Part shown: positions 33,994-44,830 of the stretch, in pieces
Numbering within the stretch: the stretch's first letter is position 1
How the letters are laid out: each line of letters opens with the position of its first letter
Notes under the pieces: model-generated
Databases searched by the model: none
What the model was told of the DNA's origin: nothing
The model's input: only the letters and a program-made list of their open reading frames with translations
Translations under genes and position numbers: made by a program
Assembly: GCA_038030265.1 (NCBI GenBank)
Contig: CM075943.1
Coordinates: 3,038,001-3,102,000, forward strand
From: Corythucha ciliata
Taxonomy: Eukaryota; Arthropoda; Insecta; Hemiptera; Tingidae
Direction: 5' to 3'
DNA: 64,000 bases

Positions 33994-36740
33994 GCTCACA
34001 AAAACTGCTCAACACAATTAACGTCTGCACTTGGAACGCACAAGGTCTTAATAACAAGTTTTACGAGCTGGAACTCTTTTTAAAAAACCACAACATTGGA
34101 ATACTTCTGGTCTCGGAAACAAAGCTGGCACCCCCATTGCAATTTTTTATCCCAGGCTACAAAACCTATCGTTGTGACCATCCTAGTTGGGACCGAAAAG
34201 GCGGTTCAGCAATTATAATTAACAATCAAATTCCCCATGATGAACTACCGTGCGTTCAGGAGGTTGAGTACCAGGTATCAAGGATTGCATTGCAACATCA
34301 GGGCCATCAATTACAAATAGGAGCTTTTTATTCAGCCCCACAAAATAGGATGTCAACAGCTGATTTTTGGGGTATTCTTCACGAAATGAAGACAAATTTC
34401 GTCCTCGGGGGTGACTTTAACGCCAAGCACCCTAGGTGGGGATCCCGTCTGGCCAATCCCAGAGGGAGAACGCTACTTGAAGTCATAAATTCACATTGCC
34501 TGGACGTAATATACCCAATGGAGCCCACATACTACCCTCACGATGCAAGTCGTTCGCCTGATGTCTTGGACTTTTTCATAGGTAGGAATATGCATCGTTT
34601 TGTAAACACTGCACCAAATGTTCTGAAGGAACTTAATTCTGATGATCTACCTACACTGACTCAATTCGTTACTGATCGACAACCTGGCCAGTCTTTCAGC
34701 CTTATCCAACATCCATTCAACTGGAAGAAGTACAGTGAAATAATATCGGACAGGATCACACTAAATGTACCCCTTAAAAGCCCAAGGGATATTGACTCGG
34801 CCGTTTCAGCCTTCACCCAGCTGATTCACTTAGCAGCAAAGGAAGCTTCTGGCGCAGGAGCCCAGGCGAACAGTCCAAAATCTTTCCGGCCTTCCGTTGT
34901 GGTACAACAGTTGCTTACAACAAAGAAGCGAGCTCGAGCTGAGTGGATCAGAACGAAACACACTGAAGCTAAGCAACGATACAACAGGGCATCCAGAGAA
35001 CTGAGCCAGGCACTCAAAAATGAAAGGAACGTCATGACCCAAAACACCATTAGCGCACTGACTTCTAAAGATGGGTCCCTCTGGAGGAAGACCAAGGCAT
35101 TGACTAAGGAGGCGAGTGTTATTCCCCCTCTTCGCGTGGGTCAGACATGGTACTCATCGTCTTCGGAGAAGTGTACTCTTTTTTCCCAACTTCTTAGCGA
35201 CCAATTTTCGCCGCACCCTGATAGCGACAGCCGTACCACGACAAATGTCACGGACCACCTCTTGGCGCCACTAATCTTGTCTCCATTCAATGACTACTTC
35301 ACCCCCGGCCAAGTTAGGAATACTATCAATAGATCACCGACAAAAAAGGCCCCTGGCCACGATTTAATAACTCAGCCCCTGCTCAAGGCGCTACCTCGGA
35401 AAGGTATTGTGTATCTGACCCAAGTGTACAACGCCATGCTTCGGACCACCCACTTTCCACACTCTTGGAAGCACGCTCACGTAATCATGGCCAAAAAGCC
35501 CAACAAAAATGCTAGTGACCCCACTAGTTATCGGCCCATCAGCCTACTCTGCCTATTTTCGAAGATTTTTGAACGGCTCTTACTCCCAAAACTTCTCACA
35601 TACCTCTCGCATCTCCTATCCGACTCACAATTCGGCTTCAGGAAGAATCACTCGTGCCCCCAACAGCTCCATCGTGTTGTCGACGAAATTCTGGACGGAT
35701 ACGAGAACAAAAAGATATGCCTCGGAGCTTTCCTGGATTCAGAAAAGGCATTTGACAAAGTGTGGCATCCCGGTCTTCTTTTCAAAATAAAAAACGAACT
35801 CCCCGACACATATTACAGATTGATACAGTCGTACCTGTCTAATCGGACTTTTTCGGTCAAATGCGCCCACGCAGTTTCGCCGTCCAGGGCAGCCACTGCA
35901 GGAGTACCACAGGGGAGTGTACTGGGCCCCTTTTTATACTTGATATACGCTAGTGACTTCCCTACACAAGAAAATATAACCGTTGCACAGTTCGCGGATG
36001 ATGTTGCGGCCCTCAGCAAAGCTGAAACTTGCGAAGAAGCTCGCGTCAACCTTCAGAACTATATGAACAGAGTAGGCAGCTGGTGTCATAAATGGCGAGT
36101 TTCAATGAACCCCACTAAATCATCTATAGTTATGTTCACCCTAAAATGCATCTCCCCCCATCCGGTTATCACTTTGAATGGTTCAACGATTCCCTACAGC
36201 GAGCAAGTTCGATATCTTGGCGTAACACTCGACAAGAAACTCACCTGGGCTGCTCATACTCAAAATCTCGTTACCAAAACCCGCGGCCGATTGGCCCAAC
36301 TGTCACCTCTTCTAAATGTTCGATCTGCATTACCTCTTCATCTCAAGAGGCATATCTATGTAGCCCTCGTACGTCCTATTTGGCAGTATGCTTGCGGAAT
36401 CTGGGGAAGCGCAGCGAAAAGTCACGTTAAAAGAGTGCAAACTGTCCAAAACCGAGCCTTAAGGGTAATGACTGGAGGACACTGGTTCATACGCAACTCA
36501 GTACTGCACTCCGATTTGGAACTAAGTGAAGTTGCCGAGACGATCAAAAAGGCGTACACCACTCTACACACGACCTTGGTTCAACACTCGAACCGACTGT
36601 TGCAGAATCTTGCATCCAGTCCTCCACCACAACCCCCTATGCGTCGCCTGAAAAGAAAACGACTGCAGGATTCGCTCGGCAGAAGTAGCCAACTAACTGT
36701 GATATGTAAATGTGTTATGAATCTAGTCATTTTCGCTTAG
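33990..36740 (+). CDS. Jockey-type ORF2: endonuclease plus reverse transcriptase, 916 aa, intact
   Basis: Uninterrupted 916-residue polyprotein, about normal length for Jockey ORF2. The AP-like endonuclease spans residues ~12-225: N16 (CTWNAQG), E43 (SETKL), D142/N144 (GGDFNAKHPRWG) and SPDVLDF around D191. The RT covers roughly 440-760: YRPISLLCLFSKIFERLL, FGFRKNHSC, motif A FLDSEKAFDKVW (D583), GVPQGSVLGPFLY, and the catalytic FADD at 668-671, then YLGVTLDKKLTW. A C-terminal region follows, without RNase H. One oddity: the usual SDH motif at the end of the endonuclease reads SDD (residues 217-219), so the catalytic His is Asp. The related minus-strand copy retains SDH. The start is chosen at the ATG that overlaps the ORF1 stop (ATGA), which suggests reinitiation. 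In the cell it would act on its own RNA in a ribonucleoprotein. Confidence 0.95.
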   Translation: MSSQKLLNTINVCTWNAQGLNNKFYELELFLKNHNIGILLVSETKLAPPLQFFIPGYKTYRCDHPSWDRKGGSAIIINNQIPHDELPCVQEVEYQVSRIALQHQGHQLQIGAFYSAPQNRMSTADFWGILHEMKTNFVLGGDFNAKHPRWGSRLANPRGRTLLEVINSHCLDVIYPMEPTYYPHDASRSPDVLDFFIGRNMHRFVNTAPNVLKELNSDDLPTLTQFVTDRQPGQSFSLIQHPFNWKKYSEIISDRITLNVPLKSPRDIDSAVSAFTQLIHLAAKEASGAGAQANSPKSFRPSVVVQQLLTTKKRARAEWIRTKHTEAKQRYNRASRELSQALKNERNVMTQNTISALTSKDGSLWRKTKALTKEASVIPPLRVGQTWYSSSSEKCTLFSQLLSDQFSPHPDSDSRTTTNVTDHLLAPLILSPFNDYFTPGQVRNTINRSPTKKAPGHDLITQPLLKALPRKGIVYLTQVYNAMLRTTHFPHSWKHAHVIMAKKPNKNASDPTSYRPISLLCLFSKIFERLLLPKLLTYLSHLLSDSQFGFRKNHSCPQQLHRVVDEILDGYENKKICLGAFLDSEKAFDKVWHPGLLFKIKNELPDTYYRLIQSYLSNRTFSVKCAHAVSPSRAATAGVPQGSVLGPFLYLIYASDFPTQENITVAQFADDVAALSKAETCEEARVNLQNYMNRVGSWCHKWRVSMNPTKSSIVMFTLKCISPHPVITLNGSTIPYSEQVRYLGVTLDKKLTWAAHTQNLVTKTRGRLAQLSPLLNVRSALPLHLKRHIYVALVRPIWQYACGIWGSAAKSHVKRVQTVQNRALRVMTGGHWFIRNSVLHSDLELSEVAETIKKAYTTLHTTLVQHSNRLLQNLASSPPPQPPMRRLKRKRLQDSLGRSSQLTVICKCVMNLVIFA

Positions 36741-36926
36741 AGCACTTATTTTCTTACCAACTAAATTACTCTTTATATTTTAACTACAATGCAAAATTCC
36801 ATAATAATAATAATAATACTTCTGGTCTAGGGCAATTGATGAGTTGTACCTAACTTCCTGTAACAAGTCATATTAGTTCATACTGAACCAGCCTAACTGT
36901 AAAATTCCCTTGGAATAAAAAGTTCT

Positions 36927-36969
<43 letters not shown>

Positions 36970-37025
36970 TGAACGATTGAACGATACACGCGGCCAAAAT
37001 TGAGAAAAGCGCTAATCTGCAGGTA

Positions 37026-37033
37026 AAGTTGAC
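37026..37033. repeat. left 8 bp target duplication AAGTTGAC
   Basis: Identical to 39556-39563 across the hAT-like element. The uninterrupted sequence GGTAAAGTTGACAAAAAGCA occurs once in the paralogous body at 9931-9950. Confidence 0.93.
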
Positions 37034-39555
37034 CAGTGGCGTGCCCAGGAATTTTTCTTGGGGGGGGGGGTTTTCAAATTACATAAAGGGCACGGTCCTT
37101 TATAGTCAACTCTGCGCCAATAGTCAATCTTTTAAGGGCGCGAATAGCCAGTTTGGCAATTTTTTCGGTGCAGCATGGCACAAATCGTCATTTAAGCCAT
37201 CTATACAAGGCGCGAATGATCGGTTCCGGTATTTCTAAGGCACGAATTGTCCGCAGTTTCACCGTTTTCAAGCCGCGGAAGATCAGTTTTTTTTGCTGGT
37301 GCCGATAGCCACTTTGAAGACGCGCAGTAGCCTCTGTAGGGCGCAAAAGATCTGATTAGCTAATCTTTGGACCGTGAATTTCTGGTACGAGTATGCCATT
37401 TTTAAGACTTAAATAGTCAGTTTTGCTATTTTTAGGGAACGAATCGTCAGTTTAGACATTTTCAGGGCATGAGGTTCAGTTTGGCCATTTTTTATGCTGG
37501 ATAATGGTCGATTTTGCATTTTCAGGACATGAATCATCCGTTTCGGACCTTTCAAAGCACGAATCTCGCGGGCCGCTATATGTAGAGTTGGTATTACTAA
37601 TTTTAGGACGTGAATAGCCAGTTTGGCCATTTTTACGGCGCAAAATGTCAGAATGGTCATTTCTAAGGCATGAAGAGTCAGTGCGATATTTTAAGTGCTC
37701 GAATCATCAGTTTTACTAGTCGAAATGGTCAGTTTTGCTGTTTTTAGAGCGAGAAATTTCTATTTTTCAAAGCGCTAATGGTCAGTTTGGCCAATTTAAG
37801 GACAGGAATCGTCTGGGTTTAGGCATTTTCAAGGCGCGAATCGTCAGTTAAGCTATTTTTAGGGCGCATAGAGTCAGTTTTGCCGATTTCATGGCTTGCA
37901 TAGTCAGTTTGGCCAATTTTAGGGCGTGTAGTCTTGAAGCATGACATTTATATAGGGCGTCAAACCAAGGCGATAATGGTCAGTTAGGGCATTTTTGGCG
38001 TGCGACTGGTTGATTTTGCCATTTTCAGGGCGCGAATCGTCAGTTATACTTTGCCCAAACATAACAGCATATAGGCGGGTTCAATTAGTCACTTCTAGCC
38101 AATTACGCACGAATCGTTATTTTGACCATTCTTGGCGCGCTAATGGTCTATTTTGCAGCTTTCAGGACAGGAATATAATCTGTTAAGGCATTTCCAGGCC
38201 GCCTAGAGTCATATTGACCATTTTAGAGCGAGAATCGCCAATTTGGCTATTTTTGGGGCGTGTGAAGTCATTTTGGCGGTTTTATAGAGTGGTAAATGCC
38301 AATTTTTAGGGCGCAAATATACATTTTAAATGCAAGAATCGTCAGTTTTGCCATTTGCAGGCGCGATTATAGTCAGTTTAGCAGTTGTTAGGTAGTGAAT
38401 TACTGCCCTGTCAAGCCATTTTTAGTCAGTCTAGCGAAGCACACAATCTCCCAAGCCCAAGCCCCTCGCTTGAGCAAATCCTAGATCCGTATCTGAGTAC
38501 GAGTATGCCATTTTTAGGGAGTGAATAGCCAGTTTTATTTTTTTTATTATTATTTTTTTTTTTAGGGCACGAATGTTAAATTTAGACATTGTGAAGGCTC
38601 AGTTTGGCTATTTTTGACGCGGGAATTGTCGTTTTTGCCATTCTCAGGTCAGGAATAATCTGTTTAGGCCTTTTTAAGGCGCGAATCGTCAGTTTATTGT
38701 TAAACTGACTCTATGTGCCCTTGTCTGGGGCACATGGAATGGTGTTGCCGATTTTGTGGCTTGATTGCCCAGTCTGGCCATTTTTAGGGCGCGTAGAGTC
38801 AGTTTGGCCATTTATATAGGGCGTGAATAGTACGTCAAGTCAAGGCGCGAAAACCGTCAGTTTGGCCAATTTTGGCGCGCGGGTGGTTGTTTAGCCATTT
38901 TTAGAGCAGGAATCATCTGTTCAGGCATTATCAGTGCACAAATTGCCAGTTGATCCAGTTTTATGACTCTTAAAAAAAGTCAGCTTGGACAATTTTAGAG
39001 CGGGAATCACCAGCTTGGATATTTTTAGCGCACTTATGTATAATCAGTTTAGCTTTTTTCAAGGCGGAATCAGTTTTAGCTATTTTCAGGGCGCGTGAAG
39101 TCAGTTTGGCTATTTTTATGGCTCAAATACTTAGTTTTGCCATTTTGGGGCGCGAGTATAGTCAGTCTAGGATTCTGTATGGTGGGAATAGCTAATTTAG
39201 CTAATTTTAGGCAGCAAATGGCTGCCAAGTCATCTTTAGTAGAATTTCTCAAGCCCCTCTCTCTTGAACAAATCCTGAATCCACGCCAAGACAGTGGAAT
39301 AAATACCATATTATGCCGTGGATAGTTACTTAGGGTACTAGATTGCTAAAAAAAGAACTTTTAGGGTCATACAAATCACGTTTTTGTTGTTTCTTTTGTT
39401 TGTTTGTTTTTTTACTTTTTTACTTATTCATTTCATTTTATTTATTTATTTTGTATTTCTATTTCTTTTTTATTTCTATTTATTTTGGTGGGCTGAAGTA
39501 CTCTGGGGGGGGGGGGGTTCTGACCCCCAAAACCCCCCCCATGGGCACGCCACTG
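37034..39555 (+). mobile_element. 2.5 kb non-autonomous hAT-like element with a family III body
   Basis: Termini CAGTGGCGTGCCCAGG (left) and CAGTGGCGTGCCCATGGG (inverted right), flanked by a perfect 8 bp AAGTTGAC duplication. The CAGTGGCG start and 8 bp duplication fit the hAT superfamily. The body is not coding. It is about 2.2 kb of degenerate ~31 bp units (GCCATTTTTAGGGCGCG then AATCGTCAGTTTTG). An internal repeat is visible: TACGAGTATGCCATTTTTA occurs near 37386 and 38499. Modules with CAAATCCTGAATCCACGCC near 38470 and 39270 mark two further edges, so the body itself may be compound. G runs near 37060 and 39507 flank the array. It would rely on a hAT transposase supplied from elsewhere. 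Confidence 0.88.
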
Positions 39556-39563
39556 AAGTTGAC
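39556..39563. repeat. right 8 bp target duplication AAGTTGAC
   Basis: Right copy of the duplication created by the insertion of the 37034-39555 element. Confidence 0.93.
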
Positions 39564-40480
39564 AAAAAGCACTCATTCATGGCTGAAATTTAGAAATTCG
39601 CGGCTTAAACTGGTCGTAAGCGCTAATTAGCGGTTAGAAAAGGTGAAATAGTGGTGATTCGTGGCTAAAATAAGGAAAAGGCTAAGTAAAATTATATTTC
39701 TTGTTTATATGCAGAGACTTAGGGCGGAATTTCCCCCTGCCACCCTGCCATCCCTGTAATGAGATTTCAATCTGATCCCCCCCCCCCACCTAGGACAAAT
39801 TCCTACCTACGCTACAAAAAACTGGGCTATACTTCGCGGTTAACATCGCGAAAAATCTCTAAATCCCGAATAGAAGTGGGAAAAAGCTTTAATTCATTGC
39901 CAAAATTGAGGAAAAGAACTGATTAGCGGGTAAAATTGCTAGCTCCAAATCAAAACTAAAACGCTGCGAACTATCGAACAATGCCTTATTATTTCGACTG
40001 TTTATAGGTTTATTATTCATGGATGTAGTCAAATCCGGCGTGAAATTACATGAAAATCGACACCCCACACCCCTATGATCCCAAATCCTTTGAAAATCCC
40101 CATTTTGGACCCGCTTTTGGCCCATAAAACCCCAGGGAGTTATTTGATCAAACTGATCAGATGTTATGACCAACTAGACCCCAAATGGAGTCTATGTGCG
40201 AAAGAACGAATTTTTTCGAGCCATCCTAGGGCAAGATATGGCCCGGACGGCGGACGGCGGACGGACATTTTTTTTTTATTGCAGATTTGGATTCTACGCA
40301 CTTTGAAACGTAAAACTACAAATTTTGAGGGGGGGTCAAAAAAATTTTTTTTTGCGATACGATTACAAAGACTTATTATTGAGAAATAATAAGCCAAAAC
40401 TGAGTAAAATCGCGTGATACGAATGTTAAAATCCGCGGCCAAATTGTTTAAAAACGAGTTGGCTGGCGGCACAACTGACA
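39564..40480 (+). repeat. end of the nested family II element and an adjoining array
   Basis: Continues the body interrupted at 37034: CAAAAAGCACTCATTCATGG matches 9943-9960. AGAGACTTAGGGCGGAATTT at 39714 is an eroded form of the right-end module. Then follows, inverted, a separate terminus (GGACAAATTCCTACCTACGC near 39804) that matches CAGTGGCGTAGGTAGGAATT at 48990. From 39840 the ~29 bp units resume with interruptions. Confidence 0.65.
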
Positions 40481-40990
40481 AAGTGTTGTTTTTTGTGTTT
40501 TGTGTTGCTGTTGTGTTTTGAAAGAGCCAAACCCCGTGAAATTGTGATTTTTAAACAACACAACCCGCTAAATTGGTATTTCAGAGAGCTAAATCCGTTT
40601 CGGTGAAGTCCAAATCCGCGAAATTTGTTTTATGGCTGAGAAACCCCCCCCCCTCACTCCCGATGTTGGTTTTTCAGAGAGTCAAACCCGCGAAATTGGT
40701 TTCTGAGTGAGCAACACTCGTGAAATCGGGTTTTTTGTACGACCGAAACCCCCGAAATTGTTTTTTTTTTTTTTTTTTTTTTTGGAATCGGTGTTGGTGT
40801 CACAATGTCCAAACACGCGAAATAGCTTTTTTGTTTTTTTTTTTTTTAAAAAAAAAGCCAAATTTGTAAAATGTGTGTTTTCCATTAATTTAACCCCGAA
40901 ATTTGGGTTTTGAATGAGCCCCCTTCCCCTCTTAATGTTTTATGTAGAGGCAGCCAAATTCACGAAATTTGTTTTTCAAAAATTGAAAAA
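40481..40990 (+). repeat. ~30 bp minisatellite, family I
   Basis: Clear units: GCGAAATTGGTTTCTGAG, AGAGAGTCAAACCCGCG and similar, with homopolymer expansions (T run at 40760-40782). The unit aligns with the minus-strand reading of the 1-411 array. Confidence 0.75.
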
Positions 40991-43105
40991 AAAAATGCGC
41001 TAAATAGCGGTTAAAATTTAGAAAGAGCTCGAATTTCGCGACTAAAAGTAAGAAAAACCTTTAAGGTCAACCTGGCGGATCAGAAAACTGGTGTCCCTTT
41101 AGTTTATTGACCGCGTTTGCTTCATGAATGGCTTGCCTGGTGACTGAATTTCATCTTTTAACTCCTATCAACTATATTATTCCCATAGTTTTTCAAAATT
41201 AGTTCTGTGTGAGGATATTATTTTTTGCGCTTCGCGAACAGGCCCCCCTCATTTTGGCGCTCCGTAGCGATTTTTCATAAAAATGCGAGCCCGTCTACTT
41301 GAGTCTTTTGGTATAGCCCTGCAATGCGTGGCGTAAAAATTAGACCTCGAAATGACTATGCCAGCTATATTGCCGTGTGAAATTTGCATAATGTCCTTCA
41401 AGTCATTTTTCGAAAAGGATGACCGTTAAACCAAACCGAAATAGTGATCCACTGGAATCGTAAGTTTACAAAAAAATTGAATATAACTTGACAAAATGCT
41501 AATGACATTGCAACGGTCATGCGGGATCGTTGGGAGATTTTCGACAAAAAAAAGTTAAAAACTAGCCGGGGAGATTCATCAGAGTGACCGTTACGTTGCA
41601 AACAATACTGGAAAAAATTAGACTTCCATTGAGATCAAAACGAGTCAAGTGGTGGAGGGATTAAAGCTAGTTTTGGATAGACCGTTGCTCTATTTTTTTC
41701 TTACTTCAGAATAATTCATGCTAGGTTTTTTTCTATCTGATTCTCTAAGGAGAGGTAGGCTGGGATTTTCACCTGGACCCACACTAACGAAACTATTTCG
41801 TACAATAGTTATTTCGGGAATCTCAGCAGTGGAGGGTGGGGGGGGAGAAGACATCGTTGGCTCCCACGATAAACATTGTAGTGTGGGTTGAGGAGGGTGG
41901 AAAACGTATTGTATTGACACAGGTGGATGCTGGTGGAAGAAGTGGACTCCCACTCACTCCCCCACCCCACCCCACCCCTTCCACTCCTTGATATACAACC
42001 CCTCGGCCTCCCCCCCCCCCGACAAGGTCACCAGACAACCCTCTTTTATTTGCCAGACGCCCCCTCACCATCATCCATAATATTCCTCTGGCACATCCAC
42101 GCACCCCCGCCTAAAAACTAGAAAACAAGTCCATTTTCAACCCCCCCCCCCCAAAAAAGGGAACATGTGCACGGCCTTGGGAGTTCTCCCCTTCCCGCAG
42201 CTCCTTGATCTGTGCCCACCCTCAAGTTTTAAGTTCTCCCGCATAAAAAATGAAACCAACGTCTTCTTTGAAAAAATAAGAGATCCTTTGAAGAAAGATT
42301 TGTTTCTCCCCAACAGCACATAATATATTTCGTCGAACAAAACGGAATTCTTAAGGCTTATATGATATTATGTGTGTGATTTTTTGTTCGTTTTTGTTTT
42401 GTTTATTTTTGGTAGGGTCTAATTGTCTAAAAAAATGAGGGACGCACGGGCCATCCTTACTCCTTTAGAATAAAATCAAATAAAAAAATATGTTTTCATT
42501 AAAACAATATATTCTACATTTTCCTGAGTACTTTTCCGTTTTAACCTCTCTCTGTGCGTTCGTGATCAAACAAAATGCAATTTTTAAAGTTTAAAATCGT
42601 CACAAATTAAAATATTTAAATAGTTTTCCTTCTATCTTCATCTGCCTCTCCGAAGCCGATCCTCATGCTCACCAAGTACGTTCCTCTTCACCTTCTAGCC
42701 CACAGGCCACTTATTTATTCAAGTTCCCCGCGGTGCATCTTCACCTTTCCGTTCTTCCTTAAAGCTTACATCTGTCTTTTTAATTAATTATTATTGAAAA
42801 CTTTCTAGATGCGTGGTCCAACACGTCAGTAGGCGTGTTCTAGGACTCGAAAATGATGAGCCCTTTTTTTCACGGTAAGGAAAACGCGTCTTTCTTGCCT
42901 CAGCGAATGTCAAGAATAATTAAAGGAAGGGATTTTATCAGGCAGAAACTATACGCGTCTTTTACTACGCCCTACACTAGAGGATCTGGAATCTTTCGTC
43001 CAGCCTGAAAATCGAGAACGAACGACGCTCTTCTCACCTCTTTATACACGATTTGCTCACTATTATACACGTGGCACATCGCCCACCTCGCCTATATTCC
43101 TAATA
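40991..43105. other. low-copy sequence, no gene seen
   Basis: A short family II remnant up to about 41060, then about 2 kb without recognised repeats or coding domains. Pyrimidine-rich stretches and C runs occur near 42010 and 42140. Confidence 0.45.
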
Positions 43106-43109
43106 GGTG

Positions 43110-43880
43110 GCAAATGTATACCTTCGGGCAGGGATGGGCAGTTGCCCTCCCCTAGAATCAAAGGCGCAGATTTCGTGGGGCAGCTGCCCATCCCCAAATT
43201 CGATCAAAAAGTTAAAATCTAACAAATTTGTAATCATTAAAACTTTCGCAGGACTTGCTCAGCATCAGAACCAATTCTTCGATTTTCGCTCACTATTATA
43301 CATATACACCAATTTCGCTGTTTTTTTTTATGGTGAAAACCAAATTCCGCACACTAAGAGCTCTGCCTCACTAAACCAACAGAACCACAAATCACAAATT
43401 TCTTGTATTTCGCTCCATTAAAACCAATTTTGCGGATTTTTCTCACTACAAAAATCAAAAAAATCGCGGATGTACGTTGCTGACAAACCGATTTCGAGGA
43501 TCGGCTTAATTTGGAAACCGATTTTGCTGATTTTTCGCACTAAAATCCCATTTTCGCAGGTTCGACGCGCAATTTCTTGTGTTTTTGGCTAGCTCAAACC
43601 GTGTTTTAGCCCTTTGTGCCATCTAGACTTATATGGTGGGAGAGGAAATGCCAGCTCTGTTTACGCGTCTCAGATCTAAACATTTTAACTTTAGCTCCAA
43701 AAGTATCACTTTCTGGGAGGGGGGGAGAATTTTCAGTTTTTAGACATAAAATCATAAATAGAAGGCTAAAAACGACAGTTTTCCAACAGATATTTATTTT
43801 TTGACGGATATTGGCCGTTTCTTTGCAAATTCAGTCTCTGATAACCTTGAATTGGTGCAATCAGCTCCAGATCATGTTCA
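43110..43880 (+). repeat. duplicated block, copy 1
   Basis: Starts GGGCAGGGATGGGCAGTTGC, passes through family I-like units (CCAATTTTGCGGATTTTTCT) and ends with GACGGATATTGGCCGTTTCT and GATAACCTTGAATTGGTGCA. The same order recurs at 44205-44825. Differences are scattered substitutions and small indels. No gene is supported; the open frames inside are periodicity artefacts. Confidence 0.85.
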
Positions 43881-43884
43881 ATTT

Positions 43885-44200
43885 CATCCGTGAATTAGTG
43901 CGAGTTTTCTGTATTTTAGCCGCGAATTTTCTCTCGTTATTGGCCGCTATAGAGCAAATTTCCACTATTTTACCATGGCACTAGCGTTTTTTCATAATTT
44001 GATCCCCGAATTAGCGACTTTTTCATTTTTAGCCATGAATATCGGTACTCTTTCTCGAACTTCGCCTCCCGAAACCACATTTTTAGCCGTCACGCCGTAG
44101 CAGTTGCGTGTTTCACGTAGCGTTTTTAATCCGCGAATAATCAGATTTTTCCTCATTTTAGCTAAGATTCATTGGTATTTCTCAATTTTAGCCGTGAATC
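43885..44200 (-). repeat. family II segment shared with 63588-63898
   Basis: Reverse-orientation ~29 bp units with individual features (GCACTAGCGTTTTTTCAT, AGCCGTCACGCCGTAGCAGT) that recur in the same order at 63588-63898, near identical. Confidence 0.85.
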
Positions 44201-44204
44201 ATGG

Positions 44205-44830
44205 GCGTAGCCAGCGGGGGGCAGGGGTGGGCAGTTGCCCTCCCCTAGAATGAAAAACGTAGATTTCGTGGGGCAGCTGGCCACCCTCGAAATTCCAAAA
44301 ATATCTTCCCCGATTTGGCTAACGGAAACACAAATTTATTAAATTTCGCTCCATAAAACCAATTTTGCGGATTTTTCTCACTAAAAAAACAACACATTTT
44401 CGCACATCGGTTTCACCAAAAATCAAAAATTCGCGGATGTTTTTTGCTGACAAAACCGAATTCGAGTGTCGGCTCAACTTGGACACCGATTTTGCTGATT
44501 TTTCGCACTAAAATCCCATTTTCGCAAGGTTTAACGCGCAATTTCGTGTGTTTGGGTTAGCTCAAATCGTGTTTAGCCTGCTGGGCCCTACAGACTTACG
44601 GTTGGAGAGAAACTGCCAGCTCTGTTTACCGTCTCAGGTCTAAAATTCAAAGTTTAGCTCCAACATTATCACTTTCCGGGGGGAGAATTTTCAGTTTTTA
44701 GACATAAAATCTTAAATAGAAGGCTAAAAACGACAGTTTTCCAACAGATATTTATTTTTTGACGGATATTGGCCGTTTCTGTGCAAATTCAGTCTCTGAT
44801 AACCTTGAATTGGTGCAATTCTAAGCTCAG
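44205..44830 (+). repeat. duplicated block, copy 2
   Basis: Begins ATGGGCGTAGCCAGCGGGGG, then GGGTGGGCAGTTGCCCTCCC, and runs parallel to 43110-43880 up to GATAACCTTGAATTGGTGCA. The first ~15 bp resemble a hAT-like terminus. Its start also parallels the sequence after 63895. Confidence 0.85.

Larger units (their letters stand above)
33851..36965 (+). mobile_element. young 5'-truncated Jockey LINE with poly(A) and target duplication
   Basis: The element begins in the last 46 codons of ORF1, continues with an intact ORF2, a ~190 bp 3' UTR (with an AATAATAATAATAATAAT run near 36802) and an uninterrupted A tract of about 35 nt. AAGATGAACGA flanks it at 33840-33850 and 36966-36976, a target duplication of 9-11 bp (the exact length is ambiguous against the A tail). 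Perfect duplication, a long pure A tail and an intact ORF2 indicate a recent insertion. It lies in a family II body. It is related to, but not a copy of, the dead element at 13754-17995. Confidence 0.95.

Noticed and set aside
39343..39630. hydrophobic 95-residue open frame
   Set aside because: It translates T-rich simple sequence and a G run at the end of the hAT-like element; the apparent membrane protein is a composition artefact.
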